A stretch of DNA of 64,000 nucleotides from an uncultured Eubacteriales bacterium (GCA_949289635.1 CASEOS010000001.1:1-64000), one strand, 5' to 3'. Numbered from the stretch's first letter, positions 17,906 to 28,055 are shown. Numbers and translations: made by a program. Notes: generated by a model not told the origin, from the letters alone.

Positions 17906-17924
17906 TAAAGCTTCCCCTTAATTT

Positions 17925-18293
17925 TTACTCTTGTTCTTCTTTTTTAGGCATGATTTCTTTTAAAATAGAATCAATTTTTGCTCCATATTCAATAGAATCA
18001 TCTAATTCAAAGATTAATTCTGGTGTATTTCTTAAATTAATTCTTCTAGCTAATTCACTTCTAATATATCCTGATGATTTTTTTAGTCCTGCCAATGTAT
18101 CTTTTATATTTTTTGAATTTAAAATACTAACATACACTTTAGCAAATTTCAAATCATTGGTTACTTTTACCTTTGTAACACTAATCATTCCTGTTACATT
18201 TGGATTTTTTAGTTCATATCCAATAATTTGACTAAGCTCTTTTCTATATTCTTCATCAATTCTCCCCAATCTTGGATTTTCTTTTCCTTGCAT
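17925..18293 (-). CDS. rbfA: 30S ribosome-binding factor A
   Basis: RbfA is a KH-fold factor for late maturation of the 30S subunit and cold adaptation. The 122-residue protein contains RLGRIDEEYRKELSQII and the KH-like segment LKFAKVYVSILNSK and GYIRSELARRINLRNTPELIFELDDSIEYG, all typical. It follows infB, as in most Firmicutes, and is separated from it by a hairpin at 18318-18362. Confidence 0.93.
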   Translation of the reverse strand: MQGKENPRLGRIDEEYRKELSQIIGYELKNPNVTGMISVTKVKVTNDLKFAKVYVSILNSKNIKDTLAGLKKSSGYIRSELARRINLRNTPELIFELDDSIEYGAKIDSILKEIMPKKEEQE

Positions 18294-18317
18294 ATATTTC
18301 TCTCCTTTGTTTTAACA

Positions 18318-18362
18318 TAACAGTGGCATGATAAAATTCTTTATATGATATTCATGCCACTA
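18318..18362 (-). terminator. Hairpin between infB and rbfA
   Basis: AGTGGCATGA and TCATGCCACT form a 10 bp stem around a long AT loop. Without a T-run it is probably a weak terminator or a processing structure. Confidence 0.45.
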
Positions 18363-18387
18363 TCTGTTACTTATCTATTCATTTTAT

Positions 18388-21282
18388 TTATCTTTTAATT
18401 TCTTCCATTACATAAACCTCAATGATGTCTCCCTCTTTGATGTCATTATAGTCTTCAATTTGCATTCCACATTCAAATCCTTTTGTTACTTCTTTTACAT
18501 CATCTTTAAATCTCTTTAAGGTTGCTAAATGTCCTTCATGGATAACAATATTATCACGAATTACTCTGACACCTGCATTTCTTTCTACTTTTCCATTTAA
18601 TACATAAGCTCCTGCAATGGTTCCTACATTTGAAATTCTAAATGTCTGTCTTACTTCTACATTTCCGATTACTTTTTCTTCATATTTTGGTGCTAACATT
18701 CCCTTCATAGCAGCTTCTACATCTTCTATTGCTTGGTAAATAACAGAATATTGTTTAATTTCTACTTCTTCTTTTTCGGCCATTTCTTTTGCTGTATGGT
18801 CAGGTCTTACATTAAATGCAATGATAATCGCATTAGATACTTTTGCAAGTGTAACATCTGATTGGTTAACTGCTCCTGCTGCACTATGAATTACTTTTAC
18901 TCTAACTTCTTCATTTTGTAGTTTTTCTAATGATTGTTTTACAGCTTCCACAGAACCTTGTACATCTGCTTTTACAATTAAGTTTAATACTTTTAATTTT
19001 CCTTCTTCCATTTGGCTAAATAGATTATCTAATGTTACTTTTGTCACACTATTGATTGCTTGTTCTCTTGCTTGACGTTTTCTTCTTTCTATTAAATGTT
19101 TTGCCATTTTTTCATTTTTTACTTCATAGAATGTATCTCCAGCTTCTGGCACATCTGTTAATCCCATGATTTCAACTGGTGTTGAAGGACCTGCTGATTT
19201 TACTTTTTTACCTTTATCATTTACCATGGCTCTGATTCTTCCGATTGATGAACCAACTACAATTGTATCTCCCACATCTAAAGTTCCTCTTTGTACTAAC
19301 ATGGTTGCAATGGCACCTTTTGCTTTATCTAGTCTTGCTTCGATAACAGCACCTTTTGCTTGTTTATGTGGGTTTGCTTTTAATTCTAATACATCTGCTT
19401 CTAATAATACCATTTCTAATAATTGATCTATATTTTGATGTTTCTTAGCAGAGATTGGAACATAAATTGTATCTCCACCCCATTCTTCTGGCACCAATTC
19501 ATACGCCATTAATTCTTGTTTTACTTTATCAATATTGGCATCTGGTAAATCAATTTTGTTAATTGCTACAATAATTGGAATTCCTGCTGATTTTGCATGG
19601 TTAATCGCTTCAATGGTTTGAGGCATTACACCATCATTGGCAGCAACTACTAGGATAGCAATATCTGTAATTTGTGCACCTCTCGCACGCATTGCTGTAA
19701 ATGCTTCATGTCCAGGTGTATCTAAGAAAGTGATTTCTCTATCATTAATTTTTACCATATATGCACCAATGGCTTGTGTAATTCCTCCTGCTTCTCCTTC
19801 AATGACATTGGTTTTTCTAATAGCATCTAATAACGAAGTTTTACCATGGTCTACATGTCCCATAACAACAACAACTGGTGGTCTTGCAACTAGTTCTTCT
19901 TCTCTATCTTCAGATTCATCAAATAAGATATCTTCTTCTGTTACTGTTTCTTTCTTTGTTGCTGTAATACCAAATTCTTGAGCAATTAGATATGCTGTAT
20001 CAAAATCAATTTCTTGATTAATCGTTGCCATAACACCAAATCCTAATAACTTTTTAATAACATCTGCTGTTGTCTTTTTCATTTCTGCAGCTAAATCTTT
20101 TACTGTAATCGTTTCTGGGATTTCTATATCTGTTAATTTGAAGATTTTTTGTTTTGTTCTTTCTTCTTGATTTTGGTTTTTCTTTTTCTTTCCTCTTCTT
20201 CCTCTTTCTGTTGTTAAATCATAATAATCTAACATACCACCTTCTTGGTCATCAAACATATTAGATAATTGATTTGCTGTTTTTAATGTTTTTAGTTTTC
20301 CTTCATCAAAATTACCATTATTAGAGTTTCTTCTATTTTTTGACTTTTTGGTATTTTTATTTTCATCAAATTTATTATTATTTTTTTGTTTATCAATATT
20401 TTTGTTGTATTCTCTTACATTTTCTTTTTCTACCACTTCTGTTGCCATAATATTTTTAATATTTTTCTCAATACCTTTTTCATCTAATGGTCTTTTTCCA
20501 TATCGATCATTATTGGTATTGCGATTATTAAATTTATTATTTCTATTATTGAAGTTATTATTACTACTATTGTTATTATTATTGAAATTATTTCTTCTTT
20601 GATTATTATAATTATTGTTTCTATTTTGATATTGATTGTTCATATGATTGTTATTTACTCTTACATTTTTTATGTCTGTTTTCATACTCTTATTTTCTTC
20701 AACCTTTTCTGTATCTTTACTTGATTTTTCTTCTTGAACAGTTTTTGTCTCTGGTTTTGCTGTTATTTCTTCTTTTACCACTGATTCACTTTTTACTTTT
20801 GTTTTTTCTTCTTTTTTTACTTCTTCCTTCTTTTCTTCTTTCTTTGGTTCTGGTTTATTTAAACCAAATAATTCACTAACTGTCATTGGTTTGTTTGGTT
20901 TATTTCTATAAACAATATTATAGTCTTTATTGGTTTTTCTTTCCACAAAACCAATATTGCTATTTCTTTTTTCTTCTTTCTTTACAACTTCTTTATTTTT
21001 TTCAGGTTCATCTTGTGAAATAATCACTTCTCTTCTAATAATAACAGGTGTTTCTTTTTTTGCTTCTTTTTTAGAATCCTTTTTGGTTTCTTTATTCTCT
21101 ACTACTTTTTTGGTTCCTGTATTTTTCTTTGTAATTGCTTCTTCTATTCTTTTTGCTTCCTCTTCTTCCACACCACTTAAATGACTTTTGGCTTCAATAT
21201 TTAATTTGTTAGCAATATCTAATACTTCTTTACTTGTTAAATTTAATTTTTTTGCTATTTCATGTATTTTTATTTTACCCAA
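18388..21282 (-). CDS. infB: Translation initiation factor IF-2
   Basis: IF-2 is the GTPase that brings initiator tRNA to the 30S subunit. The long N-terminal half is charged and contains an Asn-rich low-complexity linker (about residues 215-265). Then come the G domain with G1 [17 protein letters not shown] and NKIDLPDAN, and the C-terminal fMet-tRNA-binding domains. The likely start is TTG at 21282 ([15 protein letters not shown]), with GGGGGTG six bases upstream and overlapping the end of ylxQ in CTTGGGTAA. The ATG at 21297 lies upstream of that Shine-Dalgarno sequence. Confidence 0.94.
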   Translation of the reverse strand: MGKIKIHEIAKKLNLTSKEVLDIANKLNIEAKSHLSGVEEEEAKRIEEAITKKNTGTKKVVENKETKKDSKKEAKKETPVIIRREVIISQDEPEKNKEVVKKEEKRNSNIGFVERKTNKDYNIVYRNKPNKPMTVSELFGLNKPEPKKEEKKEEVKKEEKTKVKSESVVKEEITAKPETKTVQEEKSSKDTEKVEENKSMKTDIKNVRVNNNHMNNQYQNRNNNYNNQRRNNFNNNNNSSNNNFNNRNNKFNNRNTNNDRYGKRPLDEKGIEKNIKNIMATEVVEKENVREYNKNIDKQKNNNKFDENKNTKKSKNRRNSNNGNFDEGKLKTLKTANQLSNMFDDQEGGMLDYYDLTTERGRRGKKKKNQNQEERTKQKIFKLTDIEIPETITVKDLAAEMKKTTADVIKKLLGFGVMATINQEIDFDTAYLIAQEFGITATKKETVTEEDILFDESEDREEELVARPPVVVVMGHVDHGKTSLLDAIRKTNVIEGEAGGITQAIGAYMVKINDREITFLDTPGHEAFTAMRARGAQITDIAILVVAANDGVMPQTIEAINHAKSAGIPIIVAINKIDLPDANIDKVKQELMAYELVPEEWGGDTIYVPISAKKHQNIDQLLEMVLLEADVLELKANPHKQAKGAVIEARLDKAKGAIATMLVQRGTLDVGDTIVVGSSIGRIRAMVNDKGKKVKSAGPSTPVEIMGLTDVPEAGDTFYEVKNEKMAKHLIERRKRQAREQAINSVTKVTLDNLFSQMEEGKLKVLNLIVKADVQGSVEAVKQSLEKLQNEEVRVKVIHSAAGAVNQSDVTLAKVSNAIIIAFNVRPDHTAKEMAEKEEVEIKQYSVIYQAIEDVEAAMKGMLAPKYEEKVIGNVEVRQTFRISNVGTIAGAYVLNGKVERNAGVRVIRDNIVIHEGHLATLKRFKDDVKEVTKGFECGMQIEDYNDIKEGDIIEVYVMEEIKR

Positions 21283-21596
21283 GAACTTCACCCCCATTGT
21301 TTATTTTTTCTATTTCTTTAGATAAATTTATATCTTGTATACCAATGATTGCTTTATTTTTCTTTCCTATTGCTTTACTTAATGTTTCTATATCTGCTAT
21401 TTCTATAACTGGTATATGAAATTGTTCACATATTTTTTTAAATTTATCTTTTGTTCTATCTGATGAATCCTCTGCTAGAATCACTAACTTTACTAATCTC
21501 TTTTTTATACTATTTTCTACGCTATCTGCACCAAAAGATATTTTTCCGTGCTTTTGCAGATAATCCAATTAAACCTAATATTTTCTTATTTACCAA
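21275..21596 (-). pseudogene. ylxQ: L7Ae-family RNA-binding protein YlxQ, frameshifted
   Basis: The gene should start with TTG at 21596, overlapping the end of ylxR (CTTGGTAAATAA), and reads VNKKILGLIGLSAKA, the usual L7Ae N-terminus. At GCACGG the frame breaks; the proper continuation GKISFGADSVENSIKKR is in the next frame. Removing one base at about 21548 gives AKAGKISFG without a gap. The interval is 322 bases, one more than a multiple of three. The remaining 97-residue frame lacks the first helix. Either a real mutation in a non-essential gene or an assembly error. Confidence 0.8.
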
Positions 21597-21846
21597 GAAT
21601 GACACCTCTTAAACTTTCATAAATTTCGTCTGATATATGTATATCTAATACTTTTTCTAATCTTTTTGATTTGATAACTTTTTCTAGGCAGTTTATATTA
21701 TCACAAATATATGCCCCTCTGCCTTCCATCTTACCTGTTCTGTCTATGTGTATCTCATTTTCTTTATTTTTCACAATTCTAATGAATTGATTTTTATCTT
21801 TTTTTTCATTACATCCCATACAGGTTCTTTGTGGTATTTTTTTCAC
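21586..21846 (-). CDS. ylxR: YlxR/RnpM nucleic acid-binding protein
   Basis: An 86-residue DUF448 protein with RTCMGCNEKKDKNQFIRIV and GRGAYICDN, the family signatures. The family is known as YlxR and has been linked to RNase P modulation (RnpM). It sits between nusA and ylxQ, its usual place, and its last codons overlap the TTG start of ylxQ, suggesting translational coupling. Confidence 0.9.
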   Translation of the reverse strand: MKKIPQRTCMGCNEKKDKNQFIRIVKNKENEIHIDRTGKMEGRGAYICDNINCLEKVIKSKRLEKVLDIHISDEIYESLRGVILGK

Positions 21847-21917
21847 TTAAAACCCTCCATTCGAACAGTTTATTTTTTCAATTATTGTCCATTCTATTTT
21901 ATGTTTTATAATCTTAA

Positions 21918-23075
21918 TTATTCTTCATTTTCTGCTTGTTCTTGTTTTTCTTCTATTGGTTCTTCTTTTTGTGTTTCAGCTTCTTGTGCTTTCATTAACA
22001 TTTCTCTAAATTGGGTTTCTGATTTAATATCTATTTTCCAATTTGTTAATTTAGCAGCTAATCTTGCATTTTGTCCTGATTTTCCAATAGCAAGTGATAA
22101 TTGGTCATCTGGAACAATGACTTGTGCAAATTTTTCTTCTTCTTTTATATCTACTGCCAATATTTGTGCTGGTAATAATGCTGAAGATATATAAATTGAT
22201 GGGTCTTCATTCCATTCAATGACATCTATTTTTTCTCCATTTAATTCATTGATGACATTTTGAATTCTAACACCTTTTTGTCCTACACAAGAACCAACTG
22301 GGTCAATGTTTGGATCTGGAGAATATACTGCTACTTTACTTCTATACCCTGGATCTCTTGACACACTCTTAATTTCAATAACCCCTTCATAAATTTCTGG
22401 TATTTCAAATTCTAATAATTTTCTGACAAAGTCTGGATGACTTCTAGATACAATAACTTGTGGTGCTCCTTTTGCTCCTCTTTCTACATCTAGTACATAT
22501 CCTTTTATTTTATCATTGACTCTATAAGTTTCGGTTGGTACTTGTTCTTTTGTTGGCATAATGCCTTCTAGTCTTCCTAAATCCATTACCACAATATTTT
22601 TATCTGCTTTTTGAATAATTCCTGAAACAATTTCGCCTTTTCTATCATTAAATTCTGTGTAAATAATTTCTCTTTCTGCTTCTCTTAATTTTTGAATGAT
22701 AACTTGTTTTGCTGTTTGTGCTGCAATTCTTCCAAAGTTTCTTGGAACAATTTCTACTTCTACTGTATCTCCGATATTCACATCTTTGTTAATTTTTTTA
22801 GCATCTTCTAAACTGATTTCTAATGCACTATCATTTGCATGTTCCATAACTTCTTTTATAGAATATACATGTGTTGCACCAGTTTGTGGATCCATGACAA
22901 TTTTTACATTTTCTAATGCATCAAAATTTCTTTTGTATGCTGTTAATAGTGCTGTTTCAATGGATTCTAATAAATATTCTTTTTTGATTCCTTTCTCTTT
23001 TTCTAATTCTTCTAGAGCTAATATTAATTCTTTATTATCGATTGCTGGTTCTTTTGCTTTGCTTTTGCTTTTCAT
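21918..23075 (-). CDS. nusA: Transcription termination/antitermination factor NusA
   Basis: NusA binds RNA polymerase and nascent RNA to modulate pausing and termination. Order: N-terminal polymerase-binding domain, S1 domain (GEIVSGIIQKADKNIVVMDLG), then KH domains (VGSCVGQKGVRIQNVINEL and LSLAIGKSGQNARLAAKLT). A short acidic tail follows. At 385 residues it is the short Firmicutes form. The start has AAGGAAGG upstream. A nested hairpin separates it from rimP. Confidence 0.95.
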   Translation of the reverse strand: MKSKSKAKEPAIDNKELILALEELEKEKGIKKEYLLESIETALLTAYKRNFDALENVKIVMDPQTGATHVYSIKEVMEHANDSALEISLEDAKKINKDVNIGDTVEVEIVPRNFGRIAAQTAKQVIIQKLREAEREIIYTEFNDRKGEIVSGIIQKADKNIVVMDLGRLEGIMPTKEQVPTETYRVNDKIKGYVLDVERGAKGAPQVIVSRSHPDFVRKLLEFEIPEIYEGVIEIKSVSRDPGYRSKVAVYSPDPNIDPVGSCVGQKGVRIQNVINELNGEKIDVIEWNEDPSIYISSALLPAQILAVDIKEEEKFAQVIVPDDQLSLAIGKSGQNARLAAKLTNWKIDIKSETQFREMLMKAQEAETQKEEPIEEKQEQAENEE

Positions 23076-23124
23076 CTTTTTTCCTTCCTTTCTTACTTTT
23101 CAATCTAAGATTGGAAAAGAATTA

Positions 23125-23216
23125 AATTTTGGCAAGGAAAATTTCATTTAAAAGGCAAGGGCGCATACGTTTGTATGTAACCGCGTTTTAAATGGAATTT
23201 GACGTAGTCCAAAATT
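23125..23216 (-). repeat. Nested inverted repeat between rimP and nusA
   Basis: Three stacked stems are visible: AATTTTGG with CCAAAATT; ATTTCATTTAAAA with TTTTAAATGGAAT; and GCATAC with GTATGT in the centre, next to GGGCG/CGCG. It fills most of the 152-base gap. The core is GC-richer than its surroundings. It lacks the GGGAC loop, so it is a different repeat type. Confidence 0.7.
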
Positions 23217-23227
23217 GTAATTATTTT

Positions 23228-23680
23228 TCAATCCCAGTTATATATGGTTTTGATTTGTGCAATACTCTTCCTTTCAACTTCTATATCCTCTTCTAACAGG
23301 ATATATTCTTCATTAAAATCTTTTAATATTCCTTGATACTCTTTATTTCCTAATGCATCTTTTTTGAATAATTTGATAGCAACTTCTTTTCCTTTATTTT
23401 GTTCTAAGTGTTTATCTTTTCTTAACACTCTTTCTATTCCTGGTGATGAAACCTCTAAAAAGTATTGGTCTTTAATATAGTTTGCTTCATCTAGTAAATC
23501 TGATATGGCATCATTTACTGTTTCACAATCTTTTAAATCAATTCCTTCTGGTTTATCAATATAGATTCTTAGGAAATAGTTTTTTCCTTCTTTTGCATAT
23601 TCTACATCATATAAGTCATAACCTATGTTCTCTATTTTTTCTTTTAATAGGTTCTCTACTTTTTCTTCTATACTTGCCAA
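23228..23680 (-). CDS. rimP: Ribosome maturation factor RimP
   Basis: RimP is needed for 30S assembly. The 150-residue protein has the two family domains: an N-terminal part with LRIYIDKPEGIDLKDCETVNDAISDLLDE and YFLEVSSPGIERVLRK, and a C-terminal Sm-like barrel (NKEYQGILKDFNEEYILLEED). It heads the nusA-infB cluster. A strong hairpin lies just upstream at 23708-23732. Confidence 0.93.
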   Translation of the reverse strand: MASIEEKVENLLKEKIENIGYDLYDVEYAKEGKNYFLRIYIDKPEGIDLKDCETVNDAISDLLDEANYIKDQYFLEVSSPGIERVLRKDKHLEQNKGKEVAIKLFKKDALGNKEYQGILKDFNEEYILLEEDIEVERKSIAQIKTIYNWD

Positions 23681-23707
23681 GAAGTTTTCCTCCTTTTTTC
23701 AAAATTT

Positions 23708-23732
23708 AAGAGTGGGATTTGTTCCCACTCTC
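23708..23732 (-). promoter_or_regulatory. rimP leader-like hairpin
   Basis: GAGTGGGA and TCCCACTC form an 8 bp GC-rich stem followed on the minus strand by TTAAATTTT, 28 bases before the rimP start. A terminator-like attenuator with a GTGGG/CCCAC stem is known upstream of rimP in Firmicutes (rimP leader). The match is by position and stem sequence only. Confidence 0.5.
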
Positions 23733-23812
23733 TCGCTCTTGTTGTTTTCCTTATATATTATACCCACTTTTTACCAAAAATGCAAGGTTTTTTCAAAAAA
23801 ATTCAGTATTTT

Positions 23813-24691
23813 TTAATCATTGATATATAATTGTAAATTTCCTTTTTGATATTCTTCCATAATTCTCATATTGATTTCATTTTGTACATCTCTTGCTTTT
23901 TTAGGATTTACTAAATATCTGATGTACATTTCTATATGTGATCTTTCTATTTTCATATAGATAATAGGGTCTAAATTATTATAATAAATTCTATATTCTA
24001 ATATCGCCTCATCAACAGCATCTTCCATTTTTCTTGGAATTTCTTTTAAAGTTTCATTATCAAATACAATTTCATATAATATTTCTTCTGTTTTTCTAAT
24101 ATCTGCATCTAATGAAACATCTACTTTTATTTCATCCCATATGTATTTAAACACTTTTGTATAATTTTTTAGTGTTTTGGTAAAGATATATGAATTTGGT
24201 ATATGAATAATTCTTCCTGTACTTTGCTCTCCATATACTCGTTTTCCTATTTCTAATATTTCAAACCCTAAGGCGTGTTTACTGATAACATCTCCCATAA
24301 CATCATCAATTTCAATTCTATCTTCTATTTCAAAAGGCCTATTAATATTAATATACATACCAGCAAAAAAGTTAAAAATAATTTCTCTTATGGCAATCGT
24401 TAAACCAGCTGATATTAAACTAATAAATGTAATTAGTCCTGATAGTTTTTCTCCCCAAAGAAGAAAAACTAATATAAAAGAAATGACTGTTAATATAATT
24501 CTAATTTTTCGATTTCTGAAAAATTTCTTTTTATCATTGACTGGTAAATTAGAATATATCTTTTTTATAATGGATTTTATAATTCCGAAAACCAAAAATA
24601 TTAATATCGTTATTATCGTTAATTTTATGTATTCACTATCCATTCCTGTCATTTTTCCTAAATATATTGAAAATTCTTGTATATATCCCAT
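23813..24691 (-). CDS. Small-conductance mechanosensitive channel (MscS family)
   Basis: A 292-residue membrane channel that releases solutes on hypo-osmotic shock. Three N-terminal membrane segments occur within about residues 20-115; the third has the glycine/alanine-rich pattern of MscS pores (LISAGLTIAIREIIFNFFAGMYI). The beta domain follows with RPFEIEDRIEIDDVMGDV, then the alpha/beta C-terminal domain. The start follows GAGGGAAGAT. It is a single gene between the rimP leader and pnp. Confidence 0.88.
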   Translation of the reverse strand: MGYIQEFSIYLGKMTGMDSEYIKLTIITILIFLVFGIIKSIIKKIYSNLPVNDKKKFFRNRKIRIILTVISFILVFLLWGEKLSGLITFISLISAGLTIAIREIIFNFFAGMYININRPFEIEDRIEIDDVMGDVISKHALGFEILEIGKRVYGEQSTGRIIHIPNSYIFTKTLKNYTKVFKYIWDEIKVDVSLDADIRKTEEILYEIVFDNETLKEIPRKMEDAVDEAILEYRIYYNNLDPIIYMKIERSHIEMYIRYLVNPKKARDVQNEINMRIMEEYQKGNLQLYIND

Positions 24692-24737
24692 ATCTTCCCT
24701 CTTTCTTTATATATATTTGTATTCTAATGAATACAAA

Positions 24738-24763
24738 AGAGTTGTATATTTCAATACAACTCT
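24738..24763 (-). terminator. Terminator after pnp
   Basis: AGAGTTGTAT and ATACAACTCT form a 10 bp stem 37 bases past the pnp stop; TTTTG follows on the minus strand. Confidence 0.65.
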
Positions 24764-24799
24764 CTTATATTTTAATATGTTATTTCAATAAAATCAATA

Positions 24800-26944
24800 T
24801 TATTCTTTATTTTCTTCTTCTTTATTTTCTTCTGATTTTGTTTCAGCTAAATCTTTCATTGTTAAATTAATTCTACCTTGGTCATCAATATCTGTCACTC
24901 TTACAGTTACTTTATCTCCTACATGTAATACATCTTCTACATGTTTGATTCTATCTTTAGAGATTTGAGAAATATGTAATAATCCTTCTTTTCCTCCACA
25001 TCCTAAATCAACAAATGCGCCAAAGTTCATAATTCTAACAACTTCTCCATAATAGATACCATCTACTTCTACTTCTCTAACAATATCTTCTATCATTTCT
25101 AATGCTTGTTCTGCTTTTTGATTATCATTTGAATAGATAAATACTTGTCCATCTTCTTCAATATCGATTTTTACACCTGTTTCTTCAATAATTTTGTTAA
25201 TTGTCTTTCCGCCAGCACCGATAACATCTTTAATTTTATCAACCTTAATTTGTGTACTAACAATTCTTGGTGCATATGGAGAAATATCTGCTCTTGGTTT
25301 ATCTAATACTGGAAGCATAACATCTTCTAATATGTGTTTTCTAGCAATTCTTGTTTTTTCAAACGCTTCTTTGATGATATCATAAGATAATCCATCTACT
25401 TTGATATCTACTTGAATTGCTGTAATTCCTTTTTCAGTTCCTCCTACTTTAAAGTCCATATCTCCAAAGAAATCTTCAAGTCCTTGGATATCGACTAACA
25501 TCACATAGTCATTTTCATCTTCTGGATTTGTAACCAATCCAGTTGAAATACCTGCTACTGGTCTTTTGATTGGTACACCTGCATCCATTAATGCTAATGT
25601 GCTTCCACAAATACTTGCTTGTGATGTAGAACCATTTGAAGATAATACTTCTGATACAACTCTAATAGCATATGGGAATTCTTCTTTTGATGGAATTACT
25701 GGAACTAGTGCTTTTTCTGCTAAAGCTCCATGTCCAATTTCTCTTCTACCAGGTCCTCTTGAAGTTCTTGCTTCACCAACACTATAGCTTGGGAAATTAT
25801 AGTGATGCATATATCTTTTTGATTCCTCTGTGTCAATTCCATCTAATACTTGTTCTTCGCTAACCATTCCTAATGTTGCTACTGATAAGACTTGTGTTTG
25901 TCCTCTTGTAAATAAAGCACTTCCATGTGTACGAGGTAATAATCCTACTTCACATGACAATGGTCTGATTTCATCTAATGCTCTTCCATCCACTCTTTTA
26001 TGTTCATCAAAGATTAAATGTCTAACGCATTTCTTTTCTAATTTGTAAATTGCTTCTCCTAAATCTCCTTTGTGTTCTTCAGCTGATTCTTGTCCAAATT
26101 TTTCTTCATAAGTATTAGCTATTTTTTCTGTTAATTCTGAAATGTTATTATCTCTTATTTCTTTATCCACTTCTTGCACAGCTATTATCATATCTTCTTT
26201 GAAATTGGTTTCTACAAATTCATAAATATCTTCTGGTACAGCAAATGATTTATATTCAAATTTTGGTTTTCCAATTTCTTTTTTCATTTTTTCAATAAAT
26301 TTACAGATTTTCTTAATTTCTTTATGACCTTCTTCGATTGCTTTTAACATCACATCATCTGGAACTTCATTTGCTCCTGCTTCAATCATGGCAATTTTCT
26401 TTTCTGTTCCTGCAACTGTTAATGTTAAATCACTTTTTTCTCTTTCTGCTTCTGTTGGGTTTATAATAATATTTCCATCAACTAATCCAACATTGACTGC
26501 TGCTGTTGGTCCACCAAATGGAATATCTGATATAGATAATGCTGCTGAAGCACCAATCATAGCTGCCACTTCTGGTGAATTGTCTTGGTCAACACATAAA
26601 ACAGTTGCCACAACAACTACATCATTTCTAAAATCCTTTGGGAATAAAGGTCTTAAAGGTCTATCGATTGCTCTTGATGTTAAGATTGCTTTTTCGCTTG
26701 GTTTTCCTTCTCTTTTAATAAACCCACCTGGTATTTTTCCTACAGAATATAATTTTTCTTCATAATCTACTGAAAGTGGGAAAAAGTCAATTCCTTCTTT
26801 TGGTTCTTTAGAAGCTGTAACATTAACAATTACAACTGTATCTCCATATCTAACTAATACACTTCCATTTGCTAATCCTGCCATTTTACCTGTTTCAAAA
26901 ACAAGTTTTCTTCCTGCTAATTCTGTTTCATACGTTTTAAACAT
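24800..26944 (-). CDS. pnp: Polyribonucleotide nucleotidyltransferase
   Basis: PNPase degrades RNA from the 3' end with phosphate. The 714-residue protein contains two RNase PH domains, a linking helical domain, a KH domain (VIGAGGKTINKIIEETGVKI) and a C-terminal S1 domain (GEVVRIMNFGAFVDLGCGGK), ending in an acidic tail. GGAGG precedes the start. It follows rpsO, the usual order, but a 46 bp perfect inverted repeat of F1 hairpins (27020-27150) lies between them and would be in the 5' leader of the pnp message. Confidence 0.95.
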   Translation of the reverse strand: MFKTYETELAGRKLVFETGKMAGLANGSVLVRYGDTVVIVNVTASKEPKEGIDFFPLSVDYEEKLYSVGKIPGGFIKREGKPSEKAILTSRAIDRPLRPLFPKDFRNDVVVVATVLCVDQDNSPEVAAMIGASAALSISDIPFGGPTAAVNVGLVDGNIIINPTEAEREKSDLTLTVAGTEKKIAMIEAGANEVPDDVMLKAIEEGHKEIKKICKFIEKMKKEIGKPKFEYKSFAVPEDIYEFVETNFKEDMIIAVQEVDKEIRDNNISELTEKIANTYEEKFGQESAEEHKGDLGEAIYKLEKKCVRHLIFDEHKRVDGRALDEIRPLSCEVGLLPRTHGSALFTRGQTQVLSVATLGMVSEEQVLDGIDTEESKRYMHHYNFPSYSVGEARTSRGPGRREIGHGALAEKALVPVIPSKEEFPYAIRVVSEVLSSNGSTSQASICGSTLALMDAGVPIKRPVAGISTGLVTNPEDENDYVMLVDIQGLEDFFGDMDFKVGGTEKGITAIQVDIKVDGLSYDIIKEAFEKTRIARKHILEDVMLPVLDKPRADISPYAPRIVSTQIKVDKIKDVIGAGGKTINKIIEETGVKIDIEEDGQVFIYSNDNQKAEQALEMIEDIVREVEVDGIYYGEVVRIMNFGAFVDLGCGGKEGLLHISQISKDRIKHVEDVLHVGDKVTVRVTDIDDQGRINLTMKDLAETKSEENKEEENKE

Positions 26945-27019
26945 AAAAAATCCTCCTAAATTAAATAAATTTGCACCATTTAGAAACTTTAGTAAACTTA
27001 ATTTAGATGGTAACCTCTA

Positions 27020-27150
27020 TGATGAGCTGGTGATGATTTTGGGGACGGAGCAAAAAATCATCATTGCACTAAAGTATTAAAATTAATCATTAATTTTTAA
27101 ATAAAATGATGATTTTTTGCTCCGTCCCCAAAATCATCACCAGCTCATCA
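27020..27150. repeat. Inverted pair of F1 hairpins upstream of pnp
   Basis: The arms 27020-27065 and 27105-27150 are a perfect 46 bp inverted repeat with a 39-base spacer. Each arm is itself a hairpin (TGATGATTTT with AAAATCATCA around GGGGACGGAGC), extended outward by the flank TGATGAGCTGG. Confidence 0.85.
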
Positions 27151-27195
27151 TACAAGCTACTTACCTAAATCAACAAGTTTACTAAAATTTTTTTA

Positions 27196-27218
27196 AAGCC
27201 CGATTATACACCGGGCTT
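27196..27218 (-). terminator. Hairpin terminator after rpsO
   Basis: AAGCCCG and CGGGCTT form a GC-rich stem immediately past the rpsO stop, followed by TTTAAAAAAATTTT. Some read-through into pnp is likely. Confidence 0.6.
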
Positions 27219-27223
27219 ATATG

Positions 27224-27487
27224 TTATTTTCTTATTCCTAATTTTTCAACGATTGTTCTATATCTGTTGATATCTTTTTTAGCTACGTAGTTTAATAGGT
27301 TTCTTCTTTTACCAACCATTTTTAGAAGTCCTCTTCTTGAATGGTTATCTTTTTTGTGAACTTTTAAGTGTTCTGTTAATTCATTAATTCTTTCTGTTAA
27401 AAGAGCGATTTGAACTTCTGGTGAACCAGTATCGTTTTCTTCTCTTTTATATGTGTTAATGATTTCTTGTTTTCTTTCCTTTGTCAT
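27224..27487 (-). CDS. rpsO: 30S ribosomal protein S15
   Basis: S15 binds the central domain of 16S rRNA. The 87-residue sequence contains [25 protein letters not shown] and [22 protein letters not shown] (both split here by description only), which are diagnostic. GGAGG precedes the ATG. It is followed by a terminator and then pnp. Confidence 0.96.
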   Translation of the reverse strand: MTKERKQEIINTYKREENDTGSPEVQIALLTERINELTEHLKVHKKDNHSRRGLLKMVGKRRNLLNYVAKKDINRYRTIVEKLGIRK

Positions 27488-27560
27488 CGTTTACACCTCC
27501 TATTTTTTTGTTTTCTCCTTTAACTGAGCTTAAGATTTGGTGCTTATCTATAAGCTAAGT

Positions 27561-27590
27561 AAAAGGTATGTTGTTTTTCAACATACCTAT
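27561..27590 (-). terminator. Terminator after mrnC
   Basis: AGGTATGTTG and CAACATACCT form a perfect 10 bp stem with a five-T loop, followed by TTTTAC on the minus strand. It separates mrnC from rpsO. Confidence 0.75.
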
Positions 27591-27662
27591 TTTACTATAT
27601 ATTTCTATTTTTTTCAAGTGTTATTGAGAATTTTCTCATTTTCTTAGGCAAAATACATAAAA

Positions 27663-28055
27663 TCAAATTTTATCTAAAATCTCTTTTAATCTCGAATGTT
27701 GTTCTGTTAAGTATAAATACCCTATCAAAGCTTCAAATGCTGTTGCATACATATATTCTTGTACATTAGAATTTTTAGGCAAATGATGATTTTGTGTATT
27801 TCTTCCTCTTCTTACAATATCTTTCTCTTCATCAGTTAACATTTCGTAGATTTCATTTAACTTTTCTGCTTGACTTTTTGCTTTTACATATTTAATAGCC
27901 TCTATATGTAATTTATGTGGTTTTAAATTTGTTTCATTAATTAATTTATTTCTTATAAATAGTTCATATACAGCATCTCCAATATATGCCCATGTCAATG
28001 GTGACATTAACTCAACATCTTCTTTTGTCCTATCTATCTTTAAGAATTCTTCCAT
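27663..28055 (-). CDS. mrnC: Mini-ribonuclease 3
   Basis: Mini-III is an RNase III-like catalytic domain without a double-strand RNA-binding domain; it trims 23S rRNA precursors. The catalytic motif is LTWAYIGDAVYELFIRNKL, and LPKNSNVQEYMYATAFEALIGYLYL is the second signature. The 130-residue length is typical. In many Firmicutes it follows cysS; here it is about 17 kb away, after the HD-like gene and rbgA. Confidence 0.92.
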   Translation of the reverse strand: MEEFLKIDRTKEDVELMSPLTWAYIGDAVYELFIRNKLINETNLKPHKLHIEAIKYVKAKSQAEKLNEIYEMLTDEEKDIVRRGRNTQNHHLPKNSNVQEYMYATAFEALIGYLYLTEQHSRLKEILDKI

